This document shows, one piece after another, positions 25,196 to 35,786 of a stretch of 54,580 nt of DNA. Position numbers and translations under genes: made by a program. Each line of letters opens with the position of its first letter. Positions within the stretch are counted from its first letter, which is position 1. The notes below the pieces were generated by a model. It was not told the DNA's origin. It ran no database searches and was given only the letters and a program-made list of their open reading frames with translations. This DNA comes from Streptomyces longispororuber (GTDB taxonomy: Bacteria; Actinomycetota; Actinomycetes; Streptomycetales; Streptomycetaceae). The stretch is from contig NZ_JAMOLN010000045.1 in NCBI RefSeq assembly GCF_024448165.1, positions 1 through 54,580 of the forward strand. Reading direction: 5' to 3'.

Positions 25196-25201
25196 ACCGT
25201 A
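25196..25201 (-). promoter_or_regulatory. -10 element of the trpL-trpEG transcript
   Basis: TACGGT on the minus strand ends 7 nt before the trpL ATG (25188). It shares a 108-bp intergenic space with the divergent DAHP synthase promoter. Confidence 0.5.
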
Positions 25202-25278
25202 CCCGATCCCGGCGGGTCCGGCTCAGACGTGTCTGGTCCGTCTCAAAAGATGAGCGGTGGAATGGACGCGAGACATGA

Positions 25279-26649
<1,371 letters not shown>

Positions 26650-26670
26650 CGTTCACTGACCGTACGTAAC

Positions 26671-26715
26671 GCCGTGGGGCGCGGATCACAGGGATCCGCG
26701 CCCCACGGCACTTTT
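26671..26715 (+). terminator. Rho-independent terminator after DAHP synthase
   Basis: A perfect 17-bp stem (26671-26687 with 26693-26709), 5-nt loop ACAGG, then AC and TTTT (26712-26715). One of the strongest terminators in the window. Confidence 0.9.
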
Positions 26716-26739
26716 GTGCTTCCGGCCCGGCGGGTAAGG

Positions 26740-26758
26740 TTAGGTTAGCCTCACCGAT
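26740..26758. promoter_or_regulatory. DmdR/IdeR-type iron box upstream of bfd
   Basis: TTAGGTTAGCCTCACCGAT differs at three positions from the Streptomyces iron-box consensus TTAGGTTAGGCTCACCTAA. A TAGCCT -10 candidate lies inside it (26746-26751). DmdR1 with Fe2+ should therefore block bfd transcription when iron is ample. Confidence 0.85.
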
Positions 26759-26806
26759 CAATCGGGACGGCACTACCTATGAGTCCCGACCGGGAGGTGG
26801 AACCGC

Positions 26807-27046
26807 GTGTACGTCTGCAACTGCTTCGGGGTCACCGAGGCGCAGGTCAAGAAGCACGCGGAGGACGGTGCCTGCACCCCCCGCCAGATAGCCTCGGCCT
26901 GCAAGGCCGGCACCGACTGCGGGTCGTGCGTGCGCCGGATCCAGGCCCTCCTCGGCCGCGGCGCGTGCCCCCGTCGAGAGCTGGTCGAGCAGGGTGACTC
27001 GGCCGTCGCCCTCGCGCCGCGGGCGGAGCTCCCGGAAGCCGCCTGA
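26807..27046 (+). CDS. bfd: Bacterioferritin-associated [2Fe-2S] ferredoxin
   Basis: 79 residues. Four cluster ligands are in the Bfd arrangement: Cys4-X-Cys6 and Cys38-X2-Cys41 (YVCNCFGVTE and GTDCGSCVRR). Bfd reduces the ferric core of bacterioferritin to release Fe2+. GTG 26807 has GGGAGGTGGAA about 8 nt upstream. An iron box precedes it, which fits induction in iron starvation. Its TGA directly abuts the TCA (stop) of the convergent bfr gene with no intergenic base. The C-terminal ~30 residues are an Ala/Glu/Pro extension beyond the core domain. Confidence 0.95.
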   Translation: MYVCNCFGVTEAQVKKHAEDGACTPRQIASACKAGTDCGSCVRRIQALLGRGACPRRELVEQGDSAVALAPRAELPEAA

Positions 27047-27526
27047 TCAGCTCTCCGGCTGCTCGATGAGCTGGGCGATGTAGAGCGCCTCACCGAGCTT
27101 GTCCACCAGCTCCAGCTGCGTGTCCAGGTAGTCGATGTGGTGCTCCTCGTCCTCGAGGATCGACTCGAAGATGTTTGCGGACGTGATGTCGCCCTTGGCG
27201 CGCATCACCTCGATGCCCCGCTTCAGCCGGTCGATCGCCTCGACCTCGATCTGCCGGTCGGCCTGGAACATCTCGGTGACCGTCTGGCCGACCCGGACGT
27301 GGAAGAGCCGCTGGTAGTTGGGCAGGCCGTCCAGGAACAGGATCCGGTCGGTCAGCACCTCCGCGTGCTTCATCTCGTCGAACGACTCGTGCCGCGTGTA
27401 CTTCGCGAGCTTCGTCCAGCCGAAGTTCTCCTGCATCTTGGCGTGCAGGAAGTACTGGTTGATCGCCGTCAGTTCGGCGGTCAGCTGCTCGTTGAGAAAT
27501 TCGATGACCTCGGGGTCGCCCTGCAT
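27047..27526 (-). CDS. bfr: Bacterioferritin
   Basis: 159 residues, four-helix bundle. All six ferroxidase ligands are at standard positions: Glu18, Glu51, His54, Glu94, Glu127 and His130; the haem ligand Met52 is also present. 24 subunits form the iron-storage shell, which oxidises Fe2+ and stores ferric mineral. Start at 27526 with AAGGAG 8 nt upstream. It is convergent with its redox partner bfd. No second iron box is visible in its own 175-bp upstream region, so control may differ from bfd. Confidence 0.97.
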   Translation of the reverse strand: MQGDPEVIEFLNEQLTAELTAINQYFLHAKMQENFGWTKLAKYTRHESFDEMKHAEVLTDRILFLDGLPNYQRLFHVRVGQTVTEMFQADRQIEVEAIDRLKRGIEVMRAKGDITSANIFESILEDEEHHIDYLDTQLELVDKLGEALYIAQLIEQPES

Positions 27527-27701
27527 CGCAGAGGCTCCTTCCAAGAGGGTGACTGGGCAGGTTCCGCGCATCCTTGCATCGGCACAGAAAAGCGTCCAGT
27601 AAGTGCATGCTTAGTAGGAGTTGCCCGAATCGATGATCGACCGCGGGCCGTCGGAGGCCGCGTGGTCACGTCCACTGCCCGAGGTCTGTCAGGATGGAGG
27701 C

Positions 27702-28334
27702 ATGGGTCATCCGGTGGGTCGCGAGTCTGGGGGAGCAGTGCAGCCGGAGCTTCCGCCGGGGCAGCGCCTGCAGCGCGGCTGGCCGGTCACGCACTACGGC
27801 CCGGTGCCCAAGTTCCGGCCCGAGCGCTGGGAGTTCAGGGTCTTCGGCGCCACCGCCGACGGTGAGAAGCACTGCTGGAACCACGAGGAGTTCTCGGCGC
27901 TGCCGTACGCGACCGTCGTGGGCGATCTGCACTGCGTGACGAAGTTCAGCATGCTCGGCGCCGAATGGGGCGGCGTGCGGGCCGCCACGATCCTGGAGCT
28001 GGCCCCGCCCGACCCCGCGGTCACGCATGTGATGGTCTGGGCCGAGTACGGGTTCAGCTCGAACCTGCGGCTCGCGGACTTCGCCTCCGAGCGCACCGTC
28101 TTCGCGACCCACAAGGGCGGCGAACTGCTCACCGCCGAGCACGGCTTCCCGCTGCGTCTCGTGGTCCCGCACCTGTACGCCTGGAAGGGGCCGAAGTGGG
28201 TGCGCGGCGTCGAGTACATGACCGCGGACCGGCGCGGGTTCTGGGAGGAGCGCGGGTACCACAACGTGGGCGACCCGTGGCGTGAGCAGCGGTACTCGTA
28301 CCAGGAAGGGCCCGGGGAAGGCCCCGAGCTCTAG
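27702..28334 (+). CDS. Sulfite oxidase-like molybdopterin oxidoreductase
   Basis: 210 residues, a stand-alone SUOX-type molybdopterin-binding domain. GWPVTHYGPVPKFRPERWEF opens the domain, and the Mo-ligand Cys is in GDLHCVTKFS. KGPKWVRGVEYM and FWEERGYHNVGDPW are the closing blocks. There is no Tat signal, so it should be cytoplasmic; the substrate is unknown and it resembles YedY-like/actinobacterial orphan members rather than true sulfite oxidase. ATG 27702 has GGAGG close before it; GTG 27738 is a shorter alternative. Confidence 0.85.
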   Translation: MGHPVGRESGGAVQPELPPGQRLQRGWPVTHYGPVPKFRPERWEFRVFGATADGEKHCWNHEEFSALPYATVVGDLHCVTKFSMLGAEWGGVRAATILELAPPDPAVTHVMVWAEYGFSSNLRLADFASERTVFATHKGGELLTAEHGFPLRLVVPHLYAWKGPKWVRGVEYMTADRRGFWEERGYHNVGDPWREQRYSYQEGPGEGPEL

Positions 28335-28361
28335 GGCCTGTCCCTACCGGCGGGGCGATCG

Positions 28362-29225
28362 TCAGCCGCGCAGCTCCTTGAGGCGGGCGACGTCCGCCGC
28401 GTGCCCCTCCTTGCCGCCGGGCGTCTCGATGATCAGCGGGACGTTCTCGGTCGCCGGGTGCGCCATGAGCGCGCGGAACGGGTCCGCCCCGATGTGGCCG
28501 GAGCCGATGTTCTCGTGACGGTCCTTGTGGGCGCCCACGACGTCCTTGGAGTCGTTGGCGTGGATCAGCTTGAGCCGGCCCTCGCCGACCGTCTCCACGA
28601 GCAGGTCCAGCGTCTGCGTCATGCCGGCCGGGCCCGTCAGGTCGTGGCCCGCCGCGAAGATGTGACAGGTGTCGAGGCAGACGCCCAGCTTGGGGTGGTG
28701 GTCGAGGGCGTCGAAGTACGGGCCGAAGTCCCACGTGCGCGAGCACAGCGACGCGCCCTGGCCCGCCGTCGACTCCAGCAGCAGGAACGGGTCGTCGTCG
28801 TGGGTCAGCTCGTCGAGCAGCGGCAGCATCCGCTCCCGGACCTGGGCGAGCGCGACACCACGCTCACGGCCGCCCGTCGCGGACCCGGTGTGCACGACGA
28901 CGCCGAGGGCGCCGATCGCGCGGGCCCTGCGCAGCGAGTGCCGCAGGGACTCCACGGACTTCTCGACGGTGGCCTCGGTGTGCGAGCCGAAGTTGATCAG
29001 GTACGGGGCGTGCACGTACGCCGGTACGCCCTCGGCGGCGCACCGGGCACGGAACTCCTCGTCCTGCTTCGGGTTGCCGGGAGGAGTGGCCCAGCCGCGC
29101 GGGTTGGCCACGAAGACCTGGACGGTCTCGGCCTTCAGCTCGTGGGCGTAGGAGAGCCCCACGGAGGCGAGGCCGCCGGCCACGGGGACGTGACCGCCGA
29201 TCGGGTTGCGGATGCTGCTGTTCAC
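28362..29225 (-). CDS. nfo: Deoxyribonuclease IV (AP endonuclease, xylose isomerase-like fold)
   Basis: 287 residues, TIM barrel. Zinc-site motifs are HAPYLINFGS (His), VVHTGSATG (His), LLLESTAGQG (Glu), LDTCHIFAAG (Asp, His), IHANDSK (His, Asp), DRHENIG (His) and IIETPGG (Glu), the full trinuclear set of endonuclease IV. It nicks DNA 5' to abasic sites in base excision repair. The GTG at 29225 was chosen from the family N-terminus (SSIRNPIGGHVPVAGG); a longer GTG start at 29258 exists. It follows the PASTA kinase by about 50 bp on the same strand. Confidence 0.93.
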   Translation of the reverse strand: MNSSIRNPIGGHVPVAGGLASVGLSYAHELKAETVQVFVANPRGWATPPGNPKQDEEFRARCAAEGVPAYVHAPYLINFGSHTEATVEKSVESLRHSLRRARAIGALGVVVHTGSATGGRERGVALAQVRERMLPLLDELTHDDDPFLLLESTAGQGASLCSRTWDFGPYFDALDHHPKLGVCLDTCHIFAAGHDLTGPAGMTQTLDLLVETVGEGRLKLIHANDSKDVVGAHKDRHENIGSGHIGADPFRALMAHPATENVPLIIETPGGKEGHAADVARLKELRG

Positions 29226-29276
29226 CCGGTCAAGGGTGTCATGGGGCCGGAGCGTCACCCGCCCGGCCCCGTGGTC

Positions 29277-31214
29277 CTACCGGATGGTGATCGTGATCGA
29301 CGACCCCTTGGGCGCCTCGTCCCCGCCCTCCACGGACTGGTCCTTCACCGTGTCACCGAAGAGACCGAGCAGACCGCGGTCCTCGTCGACCTTGAAGCCG
29401 GCGGCCTCCAGCTCGGCGTGCGCCTCGTCGACCTTCTTGCCCGTGACGTCCGGGACCTCGACCATCACGGGGCCCTTGGAGATCGTCAGCGTCACCGTGT
29501 CGCCCTCGGCGAGCAGCTTGCCCGCACTGGGGGACTGCTCGGCCACATCGCCCTTGTCCTCCTCGGAGTTGACCCGGTCCGTGGCGATCTCCACCTTCAG
29601 ACCGGCCTCCTCCAGCTCGGCGACGGCGTCGTCCTCGGAGTCGCCCGTGACGTCGGGGACGTCGACCGGCGTGCCCTTGGAGACGACCAGGGCGACCGCG
29701 GAACCGGACTTGCGGGTCGCGCCCGCCGCCGGGTCCGTGCTGATCACGGAGCCCTTCGGGATCTCCTCGCTGAACGACCTGGTGATCATGCCGGGTGCCA
29801 GGCCCCGGCCCTCCAGGTCGCTCTTCGCCGTGGCGAGCGGGGTGCCCTTCAGGTCGGGGACCTTCACCGTCTCCGGGCCCTTGGACACCGTCAGGTTCAC
29901 CGTGCCGTCGTCCCGGATGCGGGCACCCGACTCGGGATCGGTGGCCATCACCGTGCCGCGCTTGTACGCGTCGCTGTACGCGCGCGTGATCCGGCCGGTC
30001 TGCAGCCCGGCCTCGTCGAGCCGCTGCTTCGCCTGCGCCTCGGTCTTGGTGAGCAGGGCGGGGACCTTCGTGAACTGCCCCGAGTTGATGTACCAGACGC
30101 CCGCCCCCACGCCGAGGGCCAGCAGCACCGCGGCGACGACCAGGAACACGCCGCGCCGCGGGCCGCGGCCGCCCGGGCGCCGCGCGGGCGCGGGCGGCGC
30201 CGGCGGTGGGGTCGCCAGGCGGCTCGTGCGGTTGAGCTCGTCCTCCGGGGCGGGCAGCGGCAGCTGCACCGCGTTCGTCCGGACCGCCCGCGGGATCACG
30301 CTCGTACGGTCGTCGGCGCCCGCGTGCTCGGTGTCGCGGGCCTGCGGCGGCACCGCGTCCAACTGGGCGTCGCTGAGCGCCGACCTGGCGTTCCTGACGT
30401 CGCCGAGCAGTGCCACCGCGTCGTGCGGGCGGACCGCGGGGGTGCGGGCAGTGGCCGACGCGACCAGCTCGTCCAGCTCGAACGGGAGGCCGGGGACCAG
30501 CGCGGAGGGCGGCGGCACGTCCTCGTTCAGGTGCTTGTACAGGATCTGGGCGGGGGTCTCCCCGGAGTGCGGCTTGGCGCCGGTCAGCATCTCGTAGAGC
30601 ACGACCCCGCACGCGTACACGTCCACGCTCGCGGTCGCCGTGCCGTCCTCGATCTGCTCGGGAGCCAGGTACGACACCGTGCCGAGGACCGAACCCGTCG
30701 TGTTCGTGACCGAGTCCACCGCGCGGACGAGACCGAAGTCCGCCACCTTCACCCGGCCGTCGTCCCCTATCAGGACGTTCTCCGGCTTCATGTCGCGGTG
30801 CACGAAGCCCGCGCGGTGCGCCGCCCCGAGCGCGGCGAGGACCGGCTCCAGGATGTCCAGCGCCGCGCGCGGCCTGAGCGCTCCCCGGTCCCGCAGCACG
30901 TCACGGAGCGTGCAGCCCGCGATGTACTCCATCGCCAGATACACGTACGCGCCGTCCGTGCCCTGGTCGTACACGCCGACCACATTGGGGTGCGAGAGGC
31001 GGGCGACGGACTTGGCCTCGCGGATGAAGCGGTCGACGAACGAGGCGTCGGCCGCGAGCGAGGGGTGCATCACCTTGAGCGCGAGCACCCGGTCGAGGCG
31101 GGTGTCCACGGCCCGGTAGACCGTGGCCATCCCGCCGACCGCGATGCGTGCGTCGATGCGGTACCGGCCGTCGAGCACATGCCCGAGCAACGGGTCCTGA
31201 AGGGTCGTGTCCAC
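29277..31214 (-). CDS. Ser/Thr protein kinase with PASTA repeats (PknB/Stk type)
   Basis: 645 residues. Kinase domain ~18-280: Gly loop IAVGGMATVY, Lys in LALKVMH, HRDMKPENVL catalytic loop, ADFGLV, and a Thr-rich activation segment TNTTGSVLGTVSYLAPEQ. A juxtamembrane linker is followed by one TM span (~355-376) and four extracytoplasmic PASTA repeats (~380-645), which bind muropeptides or lipid II in this family. It probably senses wall fragments and phosphorylates growth and division proteins. GTG 31214 lies 6 nt after TAGACT (leaderless). Not in the usual pknB-pbpA operon, but about 22 kb from the dcw genes. Confidence 0.94.
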   Translation of the reverse strand: MDTTLQDPLLGHVLDGRYRIDARIAVGGMATVYRAVDTRLDRVLALKVMHPSLAADASFVDRFIREAKSVARLSHPNVVGVYDQGTDGAYVYLAMEYIAGCTLRDVLRDRGALRPRAALDILEPVLAALGAAHRAGFVHRDMKPENVLIGDDGRVKVADFGLVRAVDSVTNTTGSVLGTVSYLAPEQIEDGTATASVDVYACGVVLYEMLTGAKPHSGETPAQILYKHLNEDVPPPSALVPGLPFELDELVASATARTPAVRPHDAVALLGDVRNARSALSDAQLDAVPPQARDTEHAGADDRTSVIPRAVRTNAVQLPLPAPEDELNRTSRLATPPPAPPAPARRPGGRGPRRGVFLVVAAVLLALGVGAGVWYINSGQFTKVPALLTKTEAQAKQRLDEAGLQTGRITRAYSDAYKRGTVMATDPESGARIRDDGTVNLTVSKGPETVKVPDLKGTPLATAKSDLEGRGLAPGMITRSFSEEIPKGSVISTDPAAGATRKSGSAVALVVSKGTPVDVPDVTGDSEDDAVAELEEAGLKVEIATDRVNSEEDKGDVAEQSPSAGKLLAEGDTVTLTISKGPVMVEVPDVTGKKVDEAHAELEAAGFKVDEDRGLLGLFGDTVKDQSVEGGDEAPKGSSITITIR

Positions 31215-31220
31215 GCAGCG

Positions 31221-31226
31221 AGTCTA
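31221..31226 (-). promoter_or_regulatory. -10 element, probable leaderless start of PASTA kinase
   Basis: TAGACT on the minus strand ends 6 nt before GTG 31214, with no SD. Confidence 0.5.
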
Positions 31227-31244
31227 CGAGGAGCCACCGACAGG

Positions 31245-31267
31245 CCGGTCCCGTGCGGCGGGACCGG
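31245..31267 (-). terminator. Hairpin after thiG
   Basis: A 9-bp stem CCGGTCCCG/CGGGACCGG (31245-31253 with 31259-31267), 5-nt loop, lying 37 nt past the thiG stop. No T-run. Confidence 0.5.
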
Positions 31268-31303
31268 ATCCGTACTGCAGCAGAGCTGTGACCGGGCGTG
31301 CGA

Positions 31304-32302
<999 letters not shown>

Positions 32303-32306
<4 letters not shown>

Positions 32307-33472
32307 GCGGGCTGCTCCAAGGAGGCGCCGCTGAAGCGCCTGGGGGTGAACGGGCGGGCCTCTTCCGGGAGTTCACCGGTGGCCAGGACCTGCGCCATGG
32401 CGTCGCCGGTGACCGGCGTGAGCAGCACGCCGTTGCGGTAGTGGCCGGTGGCCAGGAGGAGTCCGGGCAGCGCCGTCGGACCGAGCAGCGGCGCGTTGTC
32501 CGGAGAGCCGGGGCGCAGGCCCGCGCGGGTCTCGGTCAGCGGCAGCTCGGTGATGCCGGGGACGAGTTCGTGGGCGTCGCGCAGCAGTTCGTAGACGCCG
32601 CCCGCCGTGACCTCGGTGTCCCAGCCGAGCTCCTCGGTGGTGGCACCGACGACCAGTTCGCCGTTGACGCGCGGCACCAGGTAGACGTGGCTGCCGCGGA
32701 CCACGGCGCGGACCGTGCGGCTCAGGAACGGCGCGTACCGCTTCGGCACCGTCAGCCGCAGGACCTGGCCCTTGACCGGCCGGACCGGCGGCAGCACCTC
32801 GTCGGGCACCCCCGCCAGCTGACCGCTGCGGCTGCCTCCCGCGAGCACGACCTGGTCCGCCGCGAGCTCGCCGCCGTCCGCGAGGACGATCCCGCGGGCC
32901 CGGCCCCGTACGACGGAGAGCCGTTCGGCCCACGTCCGGTGGAAGACCACACCGGACCGCTCGCAGGCCGTCACGAGGGCGCCCGCGAGCCTTCTCGGGT
33001 CGATCTGGTGGTCACCGTCGACCCGCAGGCCCCCGCGCACGCCCGGCGCGAGCATCGGCTCCAGGCGGCGGCACTCCCGGCCCGACAGCCACTCGGACTC
33101 CAGGCCCGACTTCCGCTGCAGGGCGTGCAGTTCCCGCAGGTGTGCCCGGTCGTCCGCGTCGAGGGCGACGGCCAGCGTGCCGCACGCGCGGTAGCCGAGG
33201 TCCCGGCCCGACGCCTCGGACAGCTCCGCGGCGAACTCCGGATAGCGCCGCGCCGACTCGACGTTGAGGCCCAGCAACGTCTGCTCGCCGTAGTGGAGTT
33301 CGGTGACGGCGGCCAGCATCCCGGCCGCCACCTGGGCGGCCCCGCCACCCGGTTCGGGGTCCACGACCGCGACGGACAGACCGCGCTGCGCGGCCCTCCA
33401 CGCGGTGACCAGACCGATGATGCCGCCCCCGACGACGACTGCGTCGGTGGTGGTGCTCGGCGTACGCGACAT
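32303..33472 (-). CDS. thiO: Glycine oxidase
   Basis: 389 residues of the DAO family. N-terminal FAD motif VVVGGGIIGLVTAWRAAQ; DHQIDPRRLAGALVTAC and HVYLVPRVNGELVVGATTE in the middle; ATGHYRNGVLLTPVTG near the end. It oxidises glycine to the iminoacetate used by ThiG, the oxygen-dependent route replacing ThiH. First gene of the thiOSG operon; its start lies 8 nt after a TPP aptamer, and the purine-rich GGGAGGGG that could act as SD is inside the aptamer's 3' strand. Confidence 0.94.
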
Positions 33473-33480
33473 GGGCGTCC

Positions 33481-33580
33481 AGCCCCTCCCTTCGCCGGCA
33501 TGACCCGGATCAGGTTCGTACGGTCGGAGGCCGCTCCAGCCTCCCTCTCAGCCCGCTGCGTACGGGCTCCCGCGAGTGCT
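33481..33580 (-). promoter_or_regulatory. TPP riboswitch (THI box) controlling thiOSG
   Basis: On the minus strand the conserved GGGCTGAGAGGGAGG (from ~33557) is followed by GAACCTGATCCGGGTCATGC and CGGCGAAGGGAGG (to ~33484), the two halves of the thiamine pyrophosphate aptamer. The 3' end is 8 nt from the thiO ATG and holds the probable SD, so binding of TPP should block translation start rather than need a separate terminator. Confidence 0.95.
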
Positions 33581-33591
33581 TTACGTTGGCC

Positions 33592-33597
33592 ACCCTA
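33592..33597 (-). promoter_or_regulatory. -10 element of the thiOSG operon
   Basis: TAGGGT on the minus strand would place the transcript start near 33585, just ahead of the 5' end of the TPP aptamer. The -35 is not clear. Confidence 0.4.
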
Positions 33598-33635
33598 ACT
33601 CTTCGCCGTCAGCCCCAGTAAGGGAGCCTCCGCCC

Positions 33636-33983
33636 GTGGCCCGATCCCTCGACGGTCTCGTCCTCGCCCCCGTAGCCGACCAGGCGCCGGGGCAGGTGGG
33701 AACCAGGACGCGCTTCCGCTACCACGAGCGGGACGGCCGGATCTGGGCCGACTACGAAGGCGGCGACGTCGTGCGGGGACACCTCGTGGGGACGCGCGCC
33801 GGCGACCGGCTCGACTTCCGCTACGTCCAGTTGAGGACCGACGGCAGCACGTCGTCGGGGCACTGCGTCTCCGTCGTGTCCGAACGGCCCGACGGGCGCG
33901 TGCGGCTCGACGAGACCTGGGCCTGGGAGTCGCAGGAGGGCAGCGGGACCAGCGTCGTCGAGGAGATCACCGCACCTGCTTGA
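33636..33983 (+). CDS. Small conserved protein, often mislabelled N-acetylglutamate synthase
   Basis: 115 residues. GRIWADYEGGDVVRGHLVGT, then DFRYVQLRTDGSTSSGHCVS, then RVRLDETWAWESQEGSGTSV form a repeating beta-strand pattern found in a family present in Bacillus and actinomycetes. The databases often carry the name N-acetylglutamate synthase, for which there is no GNAT acetyl-CoA motif here; I would not use it. It looks like a small lipocalin-like beta barrel. GTG 33636 with AGGGAG ~10 nt upstream. Divergent from thiOSG. Confidence 0.8.
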   Translation: MARSLDGLVLAPVADQAPGQVGTRTRFRYHERDGRIWADYEGGDVVRGHLVGTRAGDRLDFRYVQLRTDGSTSSGHCVSVVSERPDGRVRLDETWAWESQEGSGTSVVEEITAPA

Positions 33984-34039
33984 TCACTAAACCGGTGACA
34001 CGTGTGCAGGACGTCACGGGCCGGGAGTGGCCCACGCCG

Positions 34040-34069
34040 CTGACTGACACAAGATCAGGTGCCTAAGGT
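34040..34069 (+). promoter_or_regulatory. Promoter of FAD reductase gene (leaderless)
   Basis: CTGACT (34040-34045) and TAAGGT (34064-34069) are 18 bp apart, and TAAGGT ends 6 nt before GTG 34076. No SD is present. Confidence 0.55.
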
Positions 34070-34075
34070 GATCCC

Positions 34076-35308
34076 GTGAGTGAGCAGCGGAGCGGGAACG
34101 GGACGCCCACGGGGCAGCGGAACGTCGTCATCGTGGGCGCGGGCATGGCCGGCGTGCAGACGGCGGTGGCGCTGCGCGAACAGGGGTTCCCCGGCGCCGT
34201 CACGCTCATCGGCGCCGAACCCCACCAGCCCTACGACCGCCCGCCGCTGTCCAAGGCCGTCCTGCTCGGCAAGGCCGAGGGCTCGGCCTTCGACGTCGAC
34301 TTCGAGGCGCTCGGCGTCACCCTGGAACTCGGCCGTGAGGTCACCGGCCTGCGCCCCGCCGACCACGAGCTCGACACGGCCCACGGCCCGGTCCCGTACG
34401 ACGTCCTGGTCGTCGCCACCGGCGCCGAACCGGTCCGGCTGCCGGGCGCGCACGCCATGCCCGGCACGCACCTGCTGCGCACCCTCGACGACGCGGAGCG
34501 GCTGCGCCCGGTCCTCGCCGAGCAGCGCGACGTGGTCGTCGTCGGGGCCGGCTGGATCGGTGCCGAGTTCGCCACAGCGGCCCGCGAGGCGGGCTGCCGG
34601 GTCACCGTCGTGGAGGCGGCCGAGCGACCGCTGGCCGGGGCGCTGCCCGCGGAGATCGCCGCCCCCATGACGGCCTGGTACGCCGACGCCGGAGCCCGGC
34701 TGCGCACCCACGCGCGCGTGGCGAGCGTCGAGGAGGGGGCGGTGGTCCTGGACGACGGCACACGGCTGCCCGCGGGCGCCGTCGTCGTCGGCATCGGGGC
34801 CCGCCCCGCCACCCGCTGGCTGGCCGGCTCCGGCATCGAACTGGGCGCCCACCGCGAGGTGGTGGCGGACGAGCGGCTGCGCACCTCCGTGCCCGACGTG
34901 TACGCGGTGGGGGACTGCTCGTCCTTCCCGTCGACGCGCTACGCAAAGCGCCTGATGGTCCACCACTGGGACAACGCGCTGCAGGGGCCCCGCACCGTCG
35001 CGGCGAACATCATCGGCGAGACCCCGGCCGCCTACGACCCGGTGCCCTACTTCTGGTCCGAGCAGTTCGGCCGCTTCGTGCAGTACGCCGGCCACCACGA
35101 GGTCGCCGACACAACGGTCTGGCGCGGCGACCCGGCCGGCGCGGCGTGGTCGGTGTGCTGGCTGCGGGACGGCGCCCTCGTGGCCGTCCTGGCCGTCGGC
35201 AAGCCCCGCGACCTCGCGCAGGGGCGCAAGCTCATCGAGGCGGGCACCGTCCTGGACCCCGACAGGCTGGCCGACCCCGCCCGGCCGCTCAAGACCGCGG
35301 TGGCCTGA
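34076..35308 (+). CDS. FAD/NAD(P)-dependent oxidoreductase, ferredoxin-reductase type
   Basis: 410 residues. FAD-binding VIVGAGMAGVQTAVALREQG at the start, PYDRPPLSKAVLLG, a second Rossmann site VVVVGAGWIGAEFATAAREA for NAD(P)H, and VYAVGDCSSFPS closing the flavin site; WSEQFGRFVQYAGHHE begins the C-terminal reductase domain. This is the type that reduces rubredoxin or [2Fe-2S] ferredoxins of P450 or dioxygenase systems. No partner ferredoxin or P450 is nearby, so the partner is unknown. Confidence 0.9.
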   Translation: MSEQRSGNGTPTGQRNVVIVGAGMAGVQTAVALREQGFPGAVTLIGAEPHQPYDRPPLSKAVLLGKAEGSAFDVDFEALGVTLELGREVTGLRPADHELDTAHGPVPYDVLVVATGAEPVRLPGAHAMPGTHLLRTLDDAERLRPVLAEQRDVVVVGAGWIGAEFATAAREAGCRVTVVEAAERPLAGALPAEIAAPMTAWYADAGARLRTHARVASVEEGAVVLDDGTRLPAGAVVVGIGARPATRWLAGSGIELGAHREVVADERLRTSVPDVYAVGDCSSFPSTRYAKRLMVHHWDNALQGPRTVAANIIGETPAAYDPVPYFWSEQFGRFVQYAGHHEVADTTVWRGDPAGAAWSVCWLRDGALVAVLAVGKPRDLAQGRKLIEAGTVLDPDRLADPARPLKTAVA

Positions 35309-35406
35309 ACGGCCCGAGCGGCCTGGCCGACCCGTTCGCGCGCACGGAACGCCTGGTCAGAGGGGCCCGGCTTCCGAGTGTCAGTCCGGGATGGCACGCT
35401 TGTCCT

Positions 35407-35772
35407 GTGACCGAGATTGACGCAAAGACGGATGCTCTCGTCCCCGACTGGCTCACCCTCCCCGACATCGCCGAGCAGTTCGGTGTCGAGGTGACGCGTG
35501 TGCGGCAGCTGGTGAAGGAAGGCCAGCTGATCGCCGTACGCCGTGGTGAGAACAGGGCACTGCACGTGCCCGCCGCCTTCATCGACGGCGACAAGATCGT
35601 CAAGGGCCTCACCGGGACCCTGACGCTCCTGCGGGACGACGGCTTCACCGACGAAGAGATGCTGGAGTGGCTCTTCACTCCCGACGCGACCCTGCCCGGC
35701 ACCCCCGCGCAGGCGCTGAGCGAGAATCGCGGCACGGAGGTGAAGCGCCGCGCCCAGGCGCTCGCCGTCTGA
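35407..35772 (+). CDS. Rv2175c family winged-helix DNA-binding protein
   Basis: 121 residues. LVPDWLTLPDIAEQFGVEVT then RVRQLVKEGQLIAVRRGENR is the N-terminal helix-turn-helix, and the C-terminal half (GFTDEEMLEWLFTPDATLPG) is the conserved Rv2175c tail. In M. tuberculosis Rv2175c is a substrate of the kinase PknL, and phosphorylation reduces DNA binding. The N-terminal stretch TEIDAKTDA offers Thr residues. GTG 35407 has no SD. A PASTA kinase lies 4 kb away. A strong hairpin follows. Confidence 0.88.
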   Translation: MTEIDAKTDALVPDWLTLPDIAEQFGVEVTRVRQLVKEGQLIAVRRGENRALHVPAAFIDGDKIVKGLTGTLTLLRDDGFTDEEMLEWLFTPDATLPGTPAQALSENRGTEVKRRAQALAV

Positions 35773-35786
35773 CCTGACGACCGTCC

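Noticed and set aside
23233..25278. 681-codon plus-strand frame
   Set aside because: Antisense shadow of trpEG that also covers the attenuator.
27527..27701. Weak TAAG...CTTA palindrome upstream of bfr as an iron or zinc operator
   Set aside because: Arms are only 4 bp and it does not fit the iron-box or Zur consensus.
33636..33983. Name N-acetylglutamate synthase for the 115-aa protein
   Set aside because: No GNAT acetyl-CoA-binding motif; the label seems to be a carried-over database error.
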